Of a DNA stretch of 64,000 nt, positions 1-10,436 are shown one piece after another. Both the position numbers and the translations under genes were made by a program. Origin of the DNA: Thelephora terrestris. Lineage: Eukaryota > Basidiomycota > Agaricomycetes > Thelephorales > Thelephoraceae. Location: contig WIUZ02000009.1 in the NCBI GenBank assembly GCA_015956445.1, positions 186,001 through 250,000 of the forward strand. The letters run 5' to 3'. The stretch's first letter is position 1. Each line of letters starts with the position of its first letter. The notes beneath the pieces are model-generated. The model saw nothing but the letters and a program-made list of their open reading frames with translations. It did not search any database and was not told where the DNA came from.

Positions 1-1295
1 TTGGACGGAGCGGTCACCAGAAGGTTCCCACCAGCACCATGAGCCTACTTTCTCCCCATACCAATCAAATCAGAGATCTCGGATTTGCACACCATGGGTG
101 GGCAGATATTCAAGCATTCATGGATATCAATCCTGGACCTTTCCCGCTCCTGGACACCCTCACGTTCGATCTGGCTATCCAAGGCCGCCTCGGTATTTCC
201 GGGGTGATGGTCCCCCCATCTACACGCCTCTTCAGCACCGCCGTCAATTTGAAGAATTTCTGCTTCTATACAACGCCGGCCTGGGCACCACCCTTGAGCC
301 ATTTTGTCTTTCCCAACCTCGTCGTATTTGACTTTACAGTGCGGCCATGGGAGCCGTTCTGCGCTTTGCAACTGCTGGACTTCCTGGAAACCTCACCGAT
401 GCTTCAAAGGCTGAAGATGAACATCATGGCGAGTATATCGCTCCATGGCATCCCTCAGGAAAGGGTCGTTGTCCTCCCCAACGTCAAAGACATCGACGTA
501 ACCGTGACTTATATCGACCCCGGTTACGAGATCGCAACTTACATATCTTGCCCTTCCGTCGCGTCTATGGTGCTCACGCTCAAGGAAGGTTCCGACACCA
601 TGATTTCAGAGGGAATATTCCCCACACCTGATTTGTGGAACACGATCATCCGTCAATATACAAGAAGTCCGGTTGAGGAACTCACGCTCTCACTAAACAC
701 TATCGACTTTGTCACATGTACGCTAAACCTCCGGACTTCTGATGCGACCGTCATCGAATTGTGTCTCGTAGTCAAAACTTATGGCGAAGACAATAACGAG
801 GTGCACCACGAAGTCTTCACCGAGGCCACTAACACTATCCTGGATTACCACCAATTGGCCAACGTCAAGCGCGTCTCCATATGTCATAATTACGACTGTC
901 TTGACACCACCCCTACCACACATATTTCGAACGAAGCCGGGAGACTGTTCAAGTCTCTTGGCCCCTTGGACGAGTTAACCATCTATCGCTGCGATGCACA
1001 ACCATACTCCCGTTTCTTCCTCAGCACTCTAGAGGGCCACCCTGAAGAACCGGCTGTGTTCCCACCAATTAAGAAACTGACAATCTCACACCCAATGTGC
1101 CAATCCGATGAAGCATTTACGGCAACGGTCTTGGGGCTTGCACGGTCACGGAACGCGCTTGGAGTGCCTTTCGAATCTCTACTGGTCCGCGCGGGGGGAT
1201 TGCCTGCAGAGTTTGAAGCGGAGCTGAGGCCGTGGGTCGGCAATGTGGAGTATTGCTATGAGGAGCTCGATGAGGAGCTCGATGATGAATACTAG
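1..1295 (+). CDS. F-box/LRR-like protein, 5' end outside window
   Basis: The frame is open from base 3 to the TAG at 1293-1295. It lacks the F-box only because the window starts inside the gene. It is a close paralogue of the gene at 1917-3509: both share the stretch PTSTM-LLSPHTNQIRDL, the block LFKSLGPLDELTIYRCD and the ending LRPWVG-EYCYE. The protein is rich in regularly spaced Leu/Ile, as expected of the irregular leucine-rich region behind an F-box in Agaricomycete expansions. Proteins of this type usually act as substrate adaptors of SCF ubiquitin ligases; that role is inferred from the paralogue. The ATG at 39 is internal, because the upstream codons match the paralogue in frame. The C-terminus carries a short acidic repeat (EELDEELDDEY). 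Confidence 0.75.
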   Translation, partial: GRSGHQKVPTSTMSLLSPHTNQIRDLGFAHHGWADIQAFMDINPGPFPLLDTLTFDLAIQGRLGISGVMVPPSTRLFSTAVNLKNFCFYTTPAWAPPLSHFVFPNLVVFDFTVRPWEPFCALQLLDFLETSPMLQRLKMNIMASISLHGIPQERVVVLPNVKDIDVTVTYIDPGYEIATYISCPSVASMVLTLKEGSDTMISEGIFPTPDLWNTIIRQYTRSPVEELTLSLNTIDFVTCTLNLRTSDATVIELCLVVKTYGEDNNEVHHEVFTEATNTILDYHQLANVKRVSICHNYDCLDTTPTTHISNEAGRLFKSLGPLDELTIYRCDAQPYSRFFLSTLEGHPEEPAVFPPIKKLTISHPMCQSDEAFTATVLGLARSRNALGVPFESLLVRAGGLPAEFEAELRPWVGNVEYCYEELDEELDDEY

Positions 1296-1599
1296 AGTCT
1301 CAGCTATTGAATCCCTGTAAGCCCCTATGTGACTAGTTCCCGGAGTTCACTTCTGAGCGTATTTACAGACATCCGTGCTTTGTGACTGGATTACCATCGT
1401 TCTGAGAAGCTGTTTAGAGACAGTGCGAGAGGAAATCAAAATTCCTCGACGGTCCACTTTACAGAGTGACCCTACAGGCCAACGCCCCGAGACGCTGACC
1501 GCTAATTTACTGCAGCTTTAGCTCTGCTACGGGGTCGGCTTAAGGAGGGTGTTTTCCAGGGGGTGGGGGGGTTTCACGCTATAATTAAGGCTGCGAAAT
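1296..1599. other. Spacer duplicated with the F-box gene
   Basis: No gene is seen. The sequence is homologous to 3510-3826 behind the second F-box gene (shared: gagaagctgttt-gagacagtgcgagaggaaa, cgagacgctgaccg, taattaaggctg-gaaatcat). The duplicated unit therefore includes about 300 bp of 3' flank. Homology stops at about 1600 and about 3826. Confidence 0.7.
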
Positions 1600-1725
1600 C
1601 ATGTTGTATACGTCATAATTATGATTGACTTGTCTCCACGCATATCGCGAATGAAGCCGGCTGGATGAGTTTACCACCTACCACTGCGATATGCGACTGT
1701 ACTTCCGTCCCTTCCTCAGCTTGGT
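1600..1725 (+). pseudogene. Fragment of a third F-box/LRR-like gene
   Basis: This stretch resembles about 880-1025 of the first F-box gene: cataattatgattgact, then catatcgcgaatgaagccgg, then a form of the TIYRCD...RFFLS region, with internal deletions. It has no open frame of useful length and no F-box. It is best read as the remnant of a third tandem copy that lost most of its body. The sequence between here and 1916 is too diverged for me to assign. Confidence 0.55.
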
Positions 1726-1916
1726 CAGCAGATCGCATTTCCCAAAAAGGATAATTGCCCGCTTTCGATTGACCCTCTTCATCTCCTCGATGGAAGCACG
1801 AGCTTATCCCGGAAAGGGCCTGTCCCTTTTACAACTTGCCTTTGCTATGAACGAGGAGCTGAAGCGCACGGCGTTCTCTCCGCTGTACGTTGTAAAAGAC
1901 CTTTGGTGCCTTAGGA

Positions 1917-3509
1917 ATGATGCATATTGACTTACTCTATAGCGTCAACCTGGACGAGGTCTCCCAACTCGATAACGACATCTCGGTTGGATTGGCAACT
2001 ATTCGCGAATGGAGAAACACGTTCAACCGCACCAATCGTCTCCCGTTCGACATTCTTTCCCTTATCCCCATCCATCTCCCTCCTCATAAGGACCGGTTTC
2101 GTGCCAGCTTCGTATGCCGCCATTGGCGCAGAACCTTCCTTCGACGTGCCGAGTTATGGTCTGACCTGGACCTTACAAAGGGCGAGGACTATGTGAAAAC
2201 TCTCCTCGAACGCGCAAAGGGGTCCCAGTTGTTTGTGCTCTTTAGAGGTCACAAGATGGTTCCCACCAGCACCATGATGCTACTTTCTCCCCATACCAAT
2301 CAAATCAGGGATCTTGTGTTCGTGAGCCGTGGATGGGCGGACATCCTGAGGTTTATTGACACCAATCCTGGACCTTTCCCGCTCCTGGATTCCCTCGCAT
2401 TCAATACCACCAGTGAAGACTCTGACGTGATGGTCTGTCCTACACGCCTCTTCGGCACTGCCGTCAATCTGCGGGAGTTTTACTTCTACTCCACATCAGT
2501 ATCAACCTGGTCACCATCCTTAGGCCATTTTGTCTTCCCAAACCTCACCTTGTTTGACTTCGTTGTCCAGCAATCGGAGGACTTCCGCGCTTTGCGACTA
2601 TTTGACTTCCTGGAAGCTTCACCAATGCTGCAAACGGTGCGCATGAGCATCGTCGCGAACATATCGCTGGATGGCATCCCTCAGGAACGGGTCGTCACCC
2701 TACCCAACGTCAAAGACCTCGACATAATCGTGACCGATTGTGGGCCCGGTTACGAGATCATCACTTACATATCATGCCCTTCCATCGCATCCATGTCGTT
2801 TATGCTCCAGGGAGACCCAGAGACGATGGTTTTGGAGGAAATATTCCCCACTCCCGCTTTGTGGAACGCAATCATTCGTCGGTATGCGAGGAGTCCTGTC
2901 GAGGAAATCACCCTCTTGCTAAACATCCTCGCCCGTGTCACATGCACACTCACCCTCCGGTCCTCCGATGGAACTGCCATTGGATTGAGCCTCGGCGTCA
3001 AGGCGTACAACGGAGTAAGAGACGAGGTCCACCATCAAGTCTTCACCGAGGCCACTAGCTCTATCCTGTATCACCCCCAACTGGCCAACGTCAAACGCTT
3101 TCGCATCTGCCACAGTTATGAGTATATTTCCCCTGCCTTCACCCCACGCATCGCGAACGAGTCCGGGAGACTGTTCAAGTCTCTTGGCCCCTTGGACGAA
3201 TTGACCATCTACCGCTGCGATGTAAAACCATACTTCCTTTTCTTCCTCGGCATCCTGGAGGGCCGGATTGAAGCACCGGCTGTGTTCTCGCCAATTAAGC
3301 AGCTCACGATCTCACACCCAATGTGTCCATCTGTGGAGGAGTTTAGGGCAGCGGTTGTGGGACTTGCGCATTTACGGCACGCCCTTGGAGTACCTTTCGA
3401 ACGTGTAATAATCCGTGCGGGAGGGTTGCCTGCAGGGCTGGAAGAGGAGCTGAGGCCCTGGGTCGGCAGTGCAGAGTATTGCTATGAGGATCCACACGGG
3501 GATCACTAG
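1917..3509 (+). CDS. F-box protein with LRR-like C-terminal region
   Basis: A single 530-codon frame without visible introns. Residues about 38-85 form an F-box typical of Agaricomycetes (NRLPFDILSLIPIHLP, then FRASFVCRHWRR and ELWSDLDL). The rest is leucine-rich and lacks canonical LRR repeats. F-box proteins bind Skp1 through the F-box and present substrates to a cullin ligase; no substrate can be named. Two in-frame ATG codons lie at 1917 and 1920. The motif VSQLDNDI some 13 residues in is the usual N-terminal signature of this family, so the start is probably close to correct, though a short upstream exon cannot be excluded. It is a tandem paralogue of 1-1295. Confidence 0.8.
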   Translation: MMHIDLLYSVNLDEVSQLDNDISVGLATIREWRNTFNRTNRLPFDILSLIPIHLPPHKDRFRASFVCRHWRRTFLRRAELWSDLDLTKGEDYVKTLLERAKGSQLFVLFRGHKMVPTSTMMLLSPHTNQIRDLVFVSRGWADILRFIDTNPGPFPLLDSLAFNTTSEDSDVMVCPTRLFGTAVNLREFYFYSTSVSTWSPSLGHFVFPNLTLFDFVVQQSEDFRALRLFDFLEASPMLQTVRMSIVANISLDGIPQERVVTLPNVKDLDIIVTDCGPGYEIITYISCPSIASMSFMLQGDPETMVLEEIFPTPALWNAIIRRYARSPVEEITLLLNILARVTCTLTLRSSDGTAIGLSLGVKAYNGVRDEVHHQVFTEATSSILYHPQLANVKRFRICHSYEYISPAFTPRIANESGRLFKSLGPLDELTIYRCDVKPYFLFFLGILEGRIEAPAVFSPIKQLTISHPMCPSVEEFRAAVVGLAHLRHALGVPFERVIIRAGGLPAGLEEELRPWVGSAEYCYEDPHGDH

Positions 3510-3992
3510 AGTCTTAGCCATGGAACTGTTGTAAGCTCCTGTGTGACCGGTTCTTGGAGTCATTTTCTGAACGCATTTACAGGTGTTTTTGTTATGTGAC
3601 GGGATGGCCATTTTTCTGAGAAGCTGTTTGGAGACAGTGCGAGAGGAAAGCAGAGGGGAGAACAGTCTTCGGCGTCTACTTTACAGGGTGACCTTGCTAG
3701 TCAACGCACCGAGACGCTGACCGTTGATTTGCTGCAGCGGCGACCTTTAGCACTACTATGGAGTCTGCTTGAGGAGGCTTTATCTCGCTTCTGATAATTT
3801 CGGCGGGGATAATTAAGGCTGTGAAATCATTTTGGTGCCGTCGAGATCTGGGCGGTTAGCCATCGTGACTTCGGCTTTGTATGCGAGGGGTGTTTTGGAA
3901 AAGCGGGCGAGTACATCGATAAGACGAGGGTTGTTGAGTTGCCCCCTCGCGATACGAGCTGGAGCTACCGTTCAAAATAGTGCTCGGGCGAT
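3510..3992. other. 3' flank of F-box gene and pre-insertion target of the LINE
   Basis: 3510-3826 is the duplicated F-box spacer. 3827-3992 is unique sequence ending in the 13-bp LINE target GTGCTCGGGCGAT. I see no convincing gene in it. It was formerly contiguous with 37214. Confidence 0.6.
3980..3992 (+). repeat. LINE target-site duplication, left copy
   Basis: GTGCTCGGGCGAT occurs here and again at 37201-37213 directly after the A-tail of the LINE. A 13-bp direct repeat flanking a 5' start and a poly-A end is the signature of target-primed insertion. Confidence 0.9.
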
Positions 3993-4559
3993 CATCCCTT
4001 CTTACTTCCGTTCCGCCATCTACTCGCTAGGCGCCCGACTGGGAAATTTCTTTCAACTACTGGATCCCCCCATCGTGCTCGAGAGATGAGTGGATATTCC
4101 ACCTTGGCCCCTCATTATGTTCTCCCCAGCCTGTCCCGACCTCCTTTCCGGTCCAACGCGCACCGTCAGGAGCATGAGGCGATAATCTTTGACCCAGATC
4201 CCCCCCCTCGCTCCGACAGTGGACGCCGCGCGGCTTCCCTCCCCTTGGGAGACGGCCGGTGGCCTCGCAAAATCGCGGCACATCTCCATCTACCTCACCA
4301 TCCCTGGTCCACCGATCTCGCCTCCCCTTTGGAGGACCGAGTCACTTGGGCGCTCTCGCCGATTTCCTCAGCCACCCCTCCGACGGATCTTCCTGACGAG
4401 GCGTATATGATGGGGATCCCCGGACTCCCAGACCCTCCCGTCTTGTCAGCGCGCGCCACGCCGTGCGATCGCCCCGTCTATATCACTGCCCTTCCCGATT
4501 GGCTGATCACTGAGAAAGATTCCGAGCTTGGCCCGAAGCGACGGGCTGGGCGGAGATAA
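3993..4559 (+). CDS. LINE ORF1, C-terminal part
   Basis: The frame is open from the first base of the element; the first ATG is at 4086 (157 codons from there). It is Pro/Arg/Ser-rich and no CCHC knuckle is visible. Tad-type ORF1 proteins are normally longer and RNA-binding, so this is probably the C-terminal part of a 5'-truncated ORF1. Its stop overlaps the ORF2 start as TAATG at 4557-4561. In several LINEs such an overlap couples ORF2 translation to ORF1 termination; here that is inferred. Confidence 0.6.
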   Translation, partial: HPFLLPFRHLLARRPTGKFLSTTGSPHRAREMSGYSTLAPHYVLPSLSRPPFRSNAHRQEHEAIIFDPDPPPRSDSGRRAASLPLGDGRWPRKIAAHLHLPHHPWSTDLASPLEDRVTWALSPISSATPPTDLPDEAYMMGIPGLPDPPVLSARATPCDRPVYITALPDWLITEKDSELGPKRRAGRR

Positions 4560-7500
4560 TGTCCTCCACTGTCCCCTATTTATCCTCGGGCCCTCTCCCA
4601 GCTCCTCCTCCCTTTTTGGATGCCTTTCTCGATCGACCTACAACTGATGCCCTATGCCCTCGTATGCAAAATCCCTCTGTACTCCCTCTCTTCTCCCTTA
4701 ATTGTAACAAAGCAAACTACATTGGACACGCTGTCCTCAACTCTCTTGCGCAAACATATCACATCATTCTCTTCCAGGAACCTTGGACTGGCCGGATCGG
4801 TACAACCAGGTCAGACTCCGACCCTGCTGGGGTTGAAGTCACAGGCCTCGTGCATCAATCCAGCTGGAACCAATTTATCCCTGTTCCCCCATCTCACATC
4901 CCGCCCCCGAGAGTGGCAGCGTATACTGCTTGTCACACACTGGGGGCAAGGGGTCACTTACCCAGCAATTACATTGTGATTACATTGTGATTTTTTAGAC
5001 AATGTGTCCAGCCTGTAGCCATGAGGTACATGCTGAGTTCTTTTACAAAGTACCTATCAATGTGACCACAATGTGGCCAGTGGGTCCATCTTGATCACTT
5101 TTACAAAGTACCCATCAATTCGATCACAATGTGCCCTGTGGGTCCATGCAGGATACATTGTAAAAGTATCCATCAAAGTGGCCACTGGGCACTTTGTGAA
5201 AGAAACCCCTGGGTTCTTTCACAATTTTGCCTACAATGTGTCCAGCATACCCTTGAGCCACTCATTAAGAGTTCTTTCAAAAAGTACCCAGCAATGTGAC
5301 CACAATGTCCCCAGGGGGTTCTTTTCAATGTTTTCACAATGAACTCTCAATGTGGTTGGATTTCATAACAAACTCTCAAAGAAACCATTGAGTATCTGGT
5401 TGGATACTTTGTGGACATATTGCTGGATACTTTATGAAAGAACTCTCAATGAGTGGCTCGGGGGTATGCTGGACACATTGTAGGCAAAATTGTGAAAGAA
5501 CCCAGGGGTTTCTTTCACAAAGTGCCCAGTGGCCACTTTGATGGATACTTTTACAATGTATCCTGCATGGACCCACAGGGCACATTGTGATCGAATTGAT
5601 GGGTACTTTGTAAAAGTGATCAAGATGGACCCACTGGCCACATTGTGGTCACATTGATAGGTACTTTGTAAAAGAACTCAGCATGTACCTCATGGCTACA
5701 GGCTGGACACATTGTCTAAAAAATCACAATGTAATCACAATGTAATTGCTGGGTAAGTGACCCCTTGCCCCCAGTGACAACTCCAACTTTACGTACACCC
5801 TCCGATCGGACATCTTCAACCACCCAGACATGATGGCACTTGAGGTTGTCCCAAGGGGCCCACCCCTCAATCGCTTCCTGATCATCAACATCTACAATGA
5901 TTCAAACAACACCGCTCTTGACATCCTCCTCTCCACCCCCCTCCCCCCCATTCCAATCATTCTTGTAGGTGATTTCAACCTGCACCACCCTGCCTGGTCT
6001 GGGAGGGAGACACCTGCCTCCTGCCACTCAGCTAATGCCCTCATTGATTGGGCCTCGGAACTAGGTCTAGTCCTCCTCAATGAGCCAGGAGTCCGAACCT
6101 TCGAACGGGGCTCTCAGTCTTCCACCATCGACCTCTTTTGGTCTTCCACTTCTCTACTTCCCCTCATACGTGACTGGCAGGTTCATCAGAACTTGGACTT
6201 CGCCTCAGATCACCTTCCCATCACCGCCTCCCTCTCCCCATTTTCCCCTGATCCTAACCCATCCCCTCCCAAGTTCCTCTTTCACCCTGACAAAGAGACA
6301 GACTGGGGGTTATGCTTCCTGGAGACCCTTAAGGCTAACGCCCCAGCGATGCCAGAAGTTTGCTCCCTGGAACTCCTCCCACCTCTCATTGATCACCTAC
6401 TCAATGCTCTTACTACCGCCTCCTCCCTACACTGCAGCGCCAAACCCCCCACGCCTGGAGCCTCGCCTTGGTTCACCCGAGAAGTCGTTGTGGCGCTTCG
6501 GAAGGTCCGACAAGCTCGCACCATCCTTCGCCGCCTGAACAGGCAAGGTGTGACTGGCATCCCTCTTAACAACGCATTCACTACTCTTCGCACCCTCCGC
6601 AATAAGCTCAGACGCACCATCTCAAAAGCCAAGCGAGACTGGGCGCTGAACTTAGCCCATGAGATTGAACCAAACAAGATTTGGACCCTCACAAACTGGT
6701 ACAAGGGGATCCGGCGGTATGCCATGCCCGCCCTCGTCAGAAGTGACCGCTCTATGGCCATCACTGACGACGAGAAGGCAGACCTACTCCGTACCTCCTT
6801 CTTCCCTCCTCCTCCTGTCCTTATTTCCGACCCCCTCCCTTCTTACCCTAACCACAACACCCGTCCTTTTCACCCAGTCCTTGAGGAAGAGATTGATACC
6901 CACCTCAAGGCAACCTCTAATACTTCTGCTCCAGGATCGTCTGGTGTTTCCTACCGGGCCCTCAAGTGGGCCTGGAAGCTGGCTCCAGAATACATCACCT
7001 ACGTCTTGAATTGGTCACTGGCTCTTGGCTTCCACTACCCTCAGTGGAAACAAGCCATCACCGTGGTAATCCCTAAGCCCCACAAGGCTGACTACTCCAA
7101 CCCCCATTCATATCGCCCCATTCAGCTGCTTGAATGCCTCGGCAAACTCCTCGAGAAGGTTGTCGCTAAACGGCTCCTCTATGACTGTTCCAAGTTGGGC
7201 TTAATCCCTCCTGAGCAGTTTGGAGGCGTCTCCTCAGCCTCTTGCCCTGACGCAGGACTGGCTCTGGTGCACGACATTCATGAGGGGCTCAACCGCGGCC
7301 TTTCTCCCTCACTCCTCACCCTTGATGTCAAGGGCTTCTTCGACTCTATCAACCACAACAAGCTCCTCCTCACACTTTATGACATGGGCTTCCCCCTCCC
7401 TCTGGTAGGCTGGGTTGCCTCCTTCCTCTCTGATCGACACTCCGCTCTGAAGATTGGAGACATAGTTGGCCCTATGCTACCCCTTGTTGTTGGGGTACCC

Positions 7501-9135
7501 CAGGGATCCCCAGTCTCCCCAATCCTCTCCGTGATCTACACTGCCCCAATTCTGAGGGAATTGAACGACATCCTACCACACTCTGTTGCAGGAGTCCAGG
7601 TTCTGGTCAAATCGTACATTGACGACTTCTACTTACTTGCCATGTCCTCTTCAGCAGACGAAAACATATCCCTCCTCACTGTTGGCCTACATCAGGTCGT
7701 CTCACTTCTCCAGGGTGTGGGGATGAGGATTGACCCGGGAAAATCGGAACTTATCCACTTCTCCCGTAAATCTCCCCCCCCCCCCTCCCCTCCTCTCATC
7801 ACCAATGCTTACGGAGAACTCCTGGTCATACCCCCGGCCAAGGATTACCTCCGTTGGCTGGGAATCTTCTTTGACCCTAAACTCCACTTTCAACACCATG
7901 TTCGGATCATGTCCAACCGGGCGGCGTCGGTGGCTAATGGGATCAGGGTCCTCGCCAACACGGTGAGGGGCTTGTCCCAGCGGCACCTCCGCATCCTGGT
8001 GAAGACATGCGTCATCCCCATCCTCACCTACGCTTTCCCTCTCTGGTTCACGGCGCGGTTTCCCAACCAGTCTCTCAACCGCCTCCAAGTGATCCTCAAC
8101 CGCTGCACCATACATGTCTCAGGGGCATTCCGCACTGCTCCCACTCCTGCCACCCAAGCCCTCTCACACATTCCCCCAATATCCCTCACTCTCGCATGGC
8201 TACGCCAGAAGGCAGCGGCCCGCCTCCTCAAACTCCCTCTTTCTGCTCTCATTTCACAACGTCTCCCAGACACTTGGAGGGGCGGCGTCTCTGGTGCCTC
8301 CCCCTTCAAGACTCTGGAAACCCTACCACACAACCCAAAGACATTCAAACAACTTTCCCCTCTCACTCAACTCTCCAAACGTTCGAATCCTAAGGGTGAA
8401 CGCCTGTTCCCCTTTGCTTCAGAATGTGCTCCATTCATTCCCCAACTCACCAACACCTCACACTACCCTTCCTTTTTCTTAGACCCTGACCCTGTTGGGT
8501 CTTCTGGCTCTGAGGAACGGGAGGGATACGCCTCTCGCATCAACTCCCTCCTGAACCAGCGGGACAAGGACAAAGTCAACTACATCTTTTGCGATGGTTC
8601 ATACAAGTCGGACAGGGGGGGTGCTGCCATGGTTGCGTACCTAGGCACAAGCCCTGCCCTAACCACTCCAGACTTTCAAATCACTGTTGGCACTGGCCAA
8701 CGTTCTACAGCCTACGACGGTGAGATGCTAGCCCTAGTGCTGGCCAGCCGCCGTGCTCTCCTCATTAGTCGTGATCGGGGCCTCCCTAGGGAGATTGTGA
8801 TCTACTCTGACTCATCATCCGCACTTAGCAATATTACCTTGCCGGGACCCCACCCAGGCTAACTCTTCTCCCTTATCTTCATCAAAAACATCAAAGAGGC
8901 CCTATCAAACTCCACTTGCTCCATATCCCTTAGGTGGTCCCCAGGACACGCAAAGGTCCAAGGCAACGAGCTCGCTGACACCCTGGCCAAGGAAGCTAGC
9001 ATGCTCCCTCGCCCACATCAGGTTGGAGCTCCCACCCAAGCCTTCCTCTCTCTCAAATCCAAAGTTACAGTTTCAAAGGGCTGGGAAAAGCGGGTTAAGG
9101 CTCTCAAGCCAACGCCCGGTACTGGTTTCCTCCAG
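4559..9135 (+). pseudogene. LINE ORF2: endonuclease, reverse transcriptase, RNase H (interrupted)
   Basis: From 4559 the frame encodes an APE-type endonuclease (FSLNCNK, FQEPW; after the foldback insertion VGDFNLHHP, TIDLFW, SDHLPIT). Then comes reverse transcriptase: SYRPIQLLECLGKLLEK, the catalytic LDVKGFFDS, VPQGSPVSP and SYIDDF at about 7614-7630. RNase H follows at about 8580-9000 with catalytic Asp/Glu in FCDGS, YDGEML and IYSDSSSA, and the later WSPGHAKVQGNELAD. A TAA at 8860-8862 breaks the frame inside RNase H; the downstream part stays in the same frame and is well conserved, so the stop is recent. The frame is interrupted at 4937/5780 by the foldback and at 9135/36510 by U1. The protein would copy LINE RNA at a nicked target. 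Confidence 0.9.
4938..5776. mobile_element. CACTG-ended foldback (long-inverted-repeat) element, non-autonomous
   Basis: The 839-bp element runs from CACTGGGGGCAAGGGG to its reverse complement CCCCTTGCCCCCAGTG and is flanked by a 3-bp direct repeat ACA (4935-4937, 5777-5779). The arms are about 370 bp, near-perfect at the tips and weaker toward a short centre near 5310-5410. CACTR ends with 3-bp duplications are the mark of the CACTA/EnSpm superfamily, so this is probably a MITE-like relative mobilised in trans. No transposase is encoded; the ORFs in the arms are mirror images of each other. Removing the element and one ACA restores the LINE endonuclease frame exactly. Confidence 0.85.
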
Positions 9136-9155
9136 TGTCAGGGTTGTAGGCCTGC

Positions 9156-9779
9156 TTACTGTTTGTGGGGCGCTAGAGGATTAGCAGCTGGGTGCGGGGT
9201 GTCGGGTCTGGGTTTGAAGGGGGTTCCGGGCGTAGAGACGAGGAGAGGAGGAATGTCCAGAGAGAGAGGTGACTCTGTCTGATAAGGGTGGACGGGCGAG
9301 TGGTAGTCTTGGCAGAACTGATTGAGTTGCTGCACAAAGGGTTCGAAGTCTTGGTCGCTAAGACGTTCGAAGTTGACGAGATATTCTATGACTGAGTAAG
9401 GTAATTCAGTTGGGACTTCCCACCAGAGAATGATGATCGCAGGAGAGTGGGTATGGATGTTAGTAGTAAGATGAATACGTGGGGAGGGAAAGTAAAAGGC
9501 TGGGCTGATACTGAAGTAAACGGTCGCAATGACGCTCTCCGTAAGATCTGAATTCCAGAGGAATTGGTGATCTGCCCCTAGGAGAAAAGGAGGAGTGGTG
9601 ACTCCGGCGTCAAGAGCTGCAAAGGGGCGGTAGTAAGGGAAATGGGTGAGTAAACCAGTTGTTCGGTTTACTTGGAGACTTCTAATGAGTTTATACTCCC
9701 AGATAGATCTCCTGGCGTCAGGAACGTTCGGTCGTTGAACTGGACTGGTAGAGGGAAAAGGGTTTGGGGGACTGAACAT
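9156..9779 (-). CDS. U1 gene P1, unknown protein
   Basis: A 207-codon frame, closely matched by the copy in U2 at 34837-35598 (long identical runs such as ARRSIWEYKLIRSLQVN). No domain is recognised. The middle is hydrophobic/aromatic (FPYYRPFAALDAGV, IILWWEVPTELPYS); the tail is Pro/Ser/Thr-rich. A second, upstream coding stretch reaching 9919 exists in both copies, so the real start may be further up. Two copies staying this similar suggests either youth or selection. Confidence 0.5.
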   Translation of the reverse strand: MFSPPNPFPSTSPVQRPNVPDARRSIWEYKLIRSLQVNRTTGLLTHFPYYRPFAALDAGVTTPPFLLGADHQFLWNSDLTESVIATVYFSISPAFYFPSPRIHLTTNIHTHSPAIIILWWEVPTELPYSVIEYLVNFERLSDQDFEPFVQQLNQFCQDYHSPVHPYQTESPLSLDIPPLLVSTPGTPFKPRPDTPHPAANPLAPHKQ

Positions 9780-9919
9780 ACACTAGCAGGAGAATTCCTG
9801 CTTGAATGAGTCAGGTAAGGTAAGACGTGAGAATAATTTCTCAGCTTACTTTGTTTATTCAAGTTGTGGGTAGAGGGGTACAGAAGAGATTGAGAATGGG
9901 GAAAGAAAGAAGCGAACAC

Positions 9920-10436
9920 TCTTCCTTATATACCCAATCCTCTACAGGAGTCATTATTTTACAACGAGTCAAACAGGAATCAACATGGTCTGTGCGTAGT
10001 TTAGGGTAGGATGGACGAGTCAGGGGAGTGGGACTTTGGAATGACAATTGACGAAATGAAAATAGGAGAACAATAGTGAAGGAGTCATTAGGAGCATAAT
10101 GGGGATTTCTCATGATCGATGGTGGTAATAGAAGACTGGTGGGGATTTCTCACGATCGATGGGGACTTCTCTTGTTTCACAGTAGCAGTAGAAGACGGAT
10201 GGGGATTTCCCGTGATTGATGGGGATTTCTCTGAATTGATAGGATTGTGATTGGGGCTGAGGGTTCGTTTCTCCTAAATGGGGACGTTAATGAATAATAG
10301 GTTATTGTTTTCCCCTTTTGGTTTCTTTTGAGTCAGGATGTATTTAAGTCAGAGGGATTAATGGTCGTTCCCCCCCATCGTCTCTTTTCCACTCCCACCA
10401 ACCAACCACTACTCTCTCCCAAACATCATCACCACC
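9920..10436. promoter_or_regulatory. U1 divergent promoter region with iterated motif
   Basis: It lies between the 5' ends of P1 (minus) and P2 (plus). At about 10096-10243 a unit of the form GGGGATTTCTC-GATCGATG recurs four to five times in imperfect copies. A TATATAAG lies near 9924-9931 in the P1 direction, and TATTTAAG near 10330 in the P2 direction. The same layout is seen in U2 (34323-34836). Confidence 0.55.

Noticed and set aside
5073-5641. Mirror-image ORFs around 5073-5342 (plus) and 5376-5641 (minus) with identical peptide stretches
   Set aside because: They are the two arms of the foldback element read on opposite strands, not genes.
7702-8366. Minus-strand ORFs opposite LINE ORF2
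   Set aside because: Antisense to well-conserved RT coding sequence; no family match.
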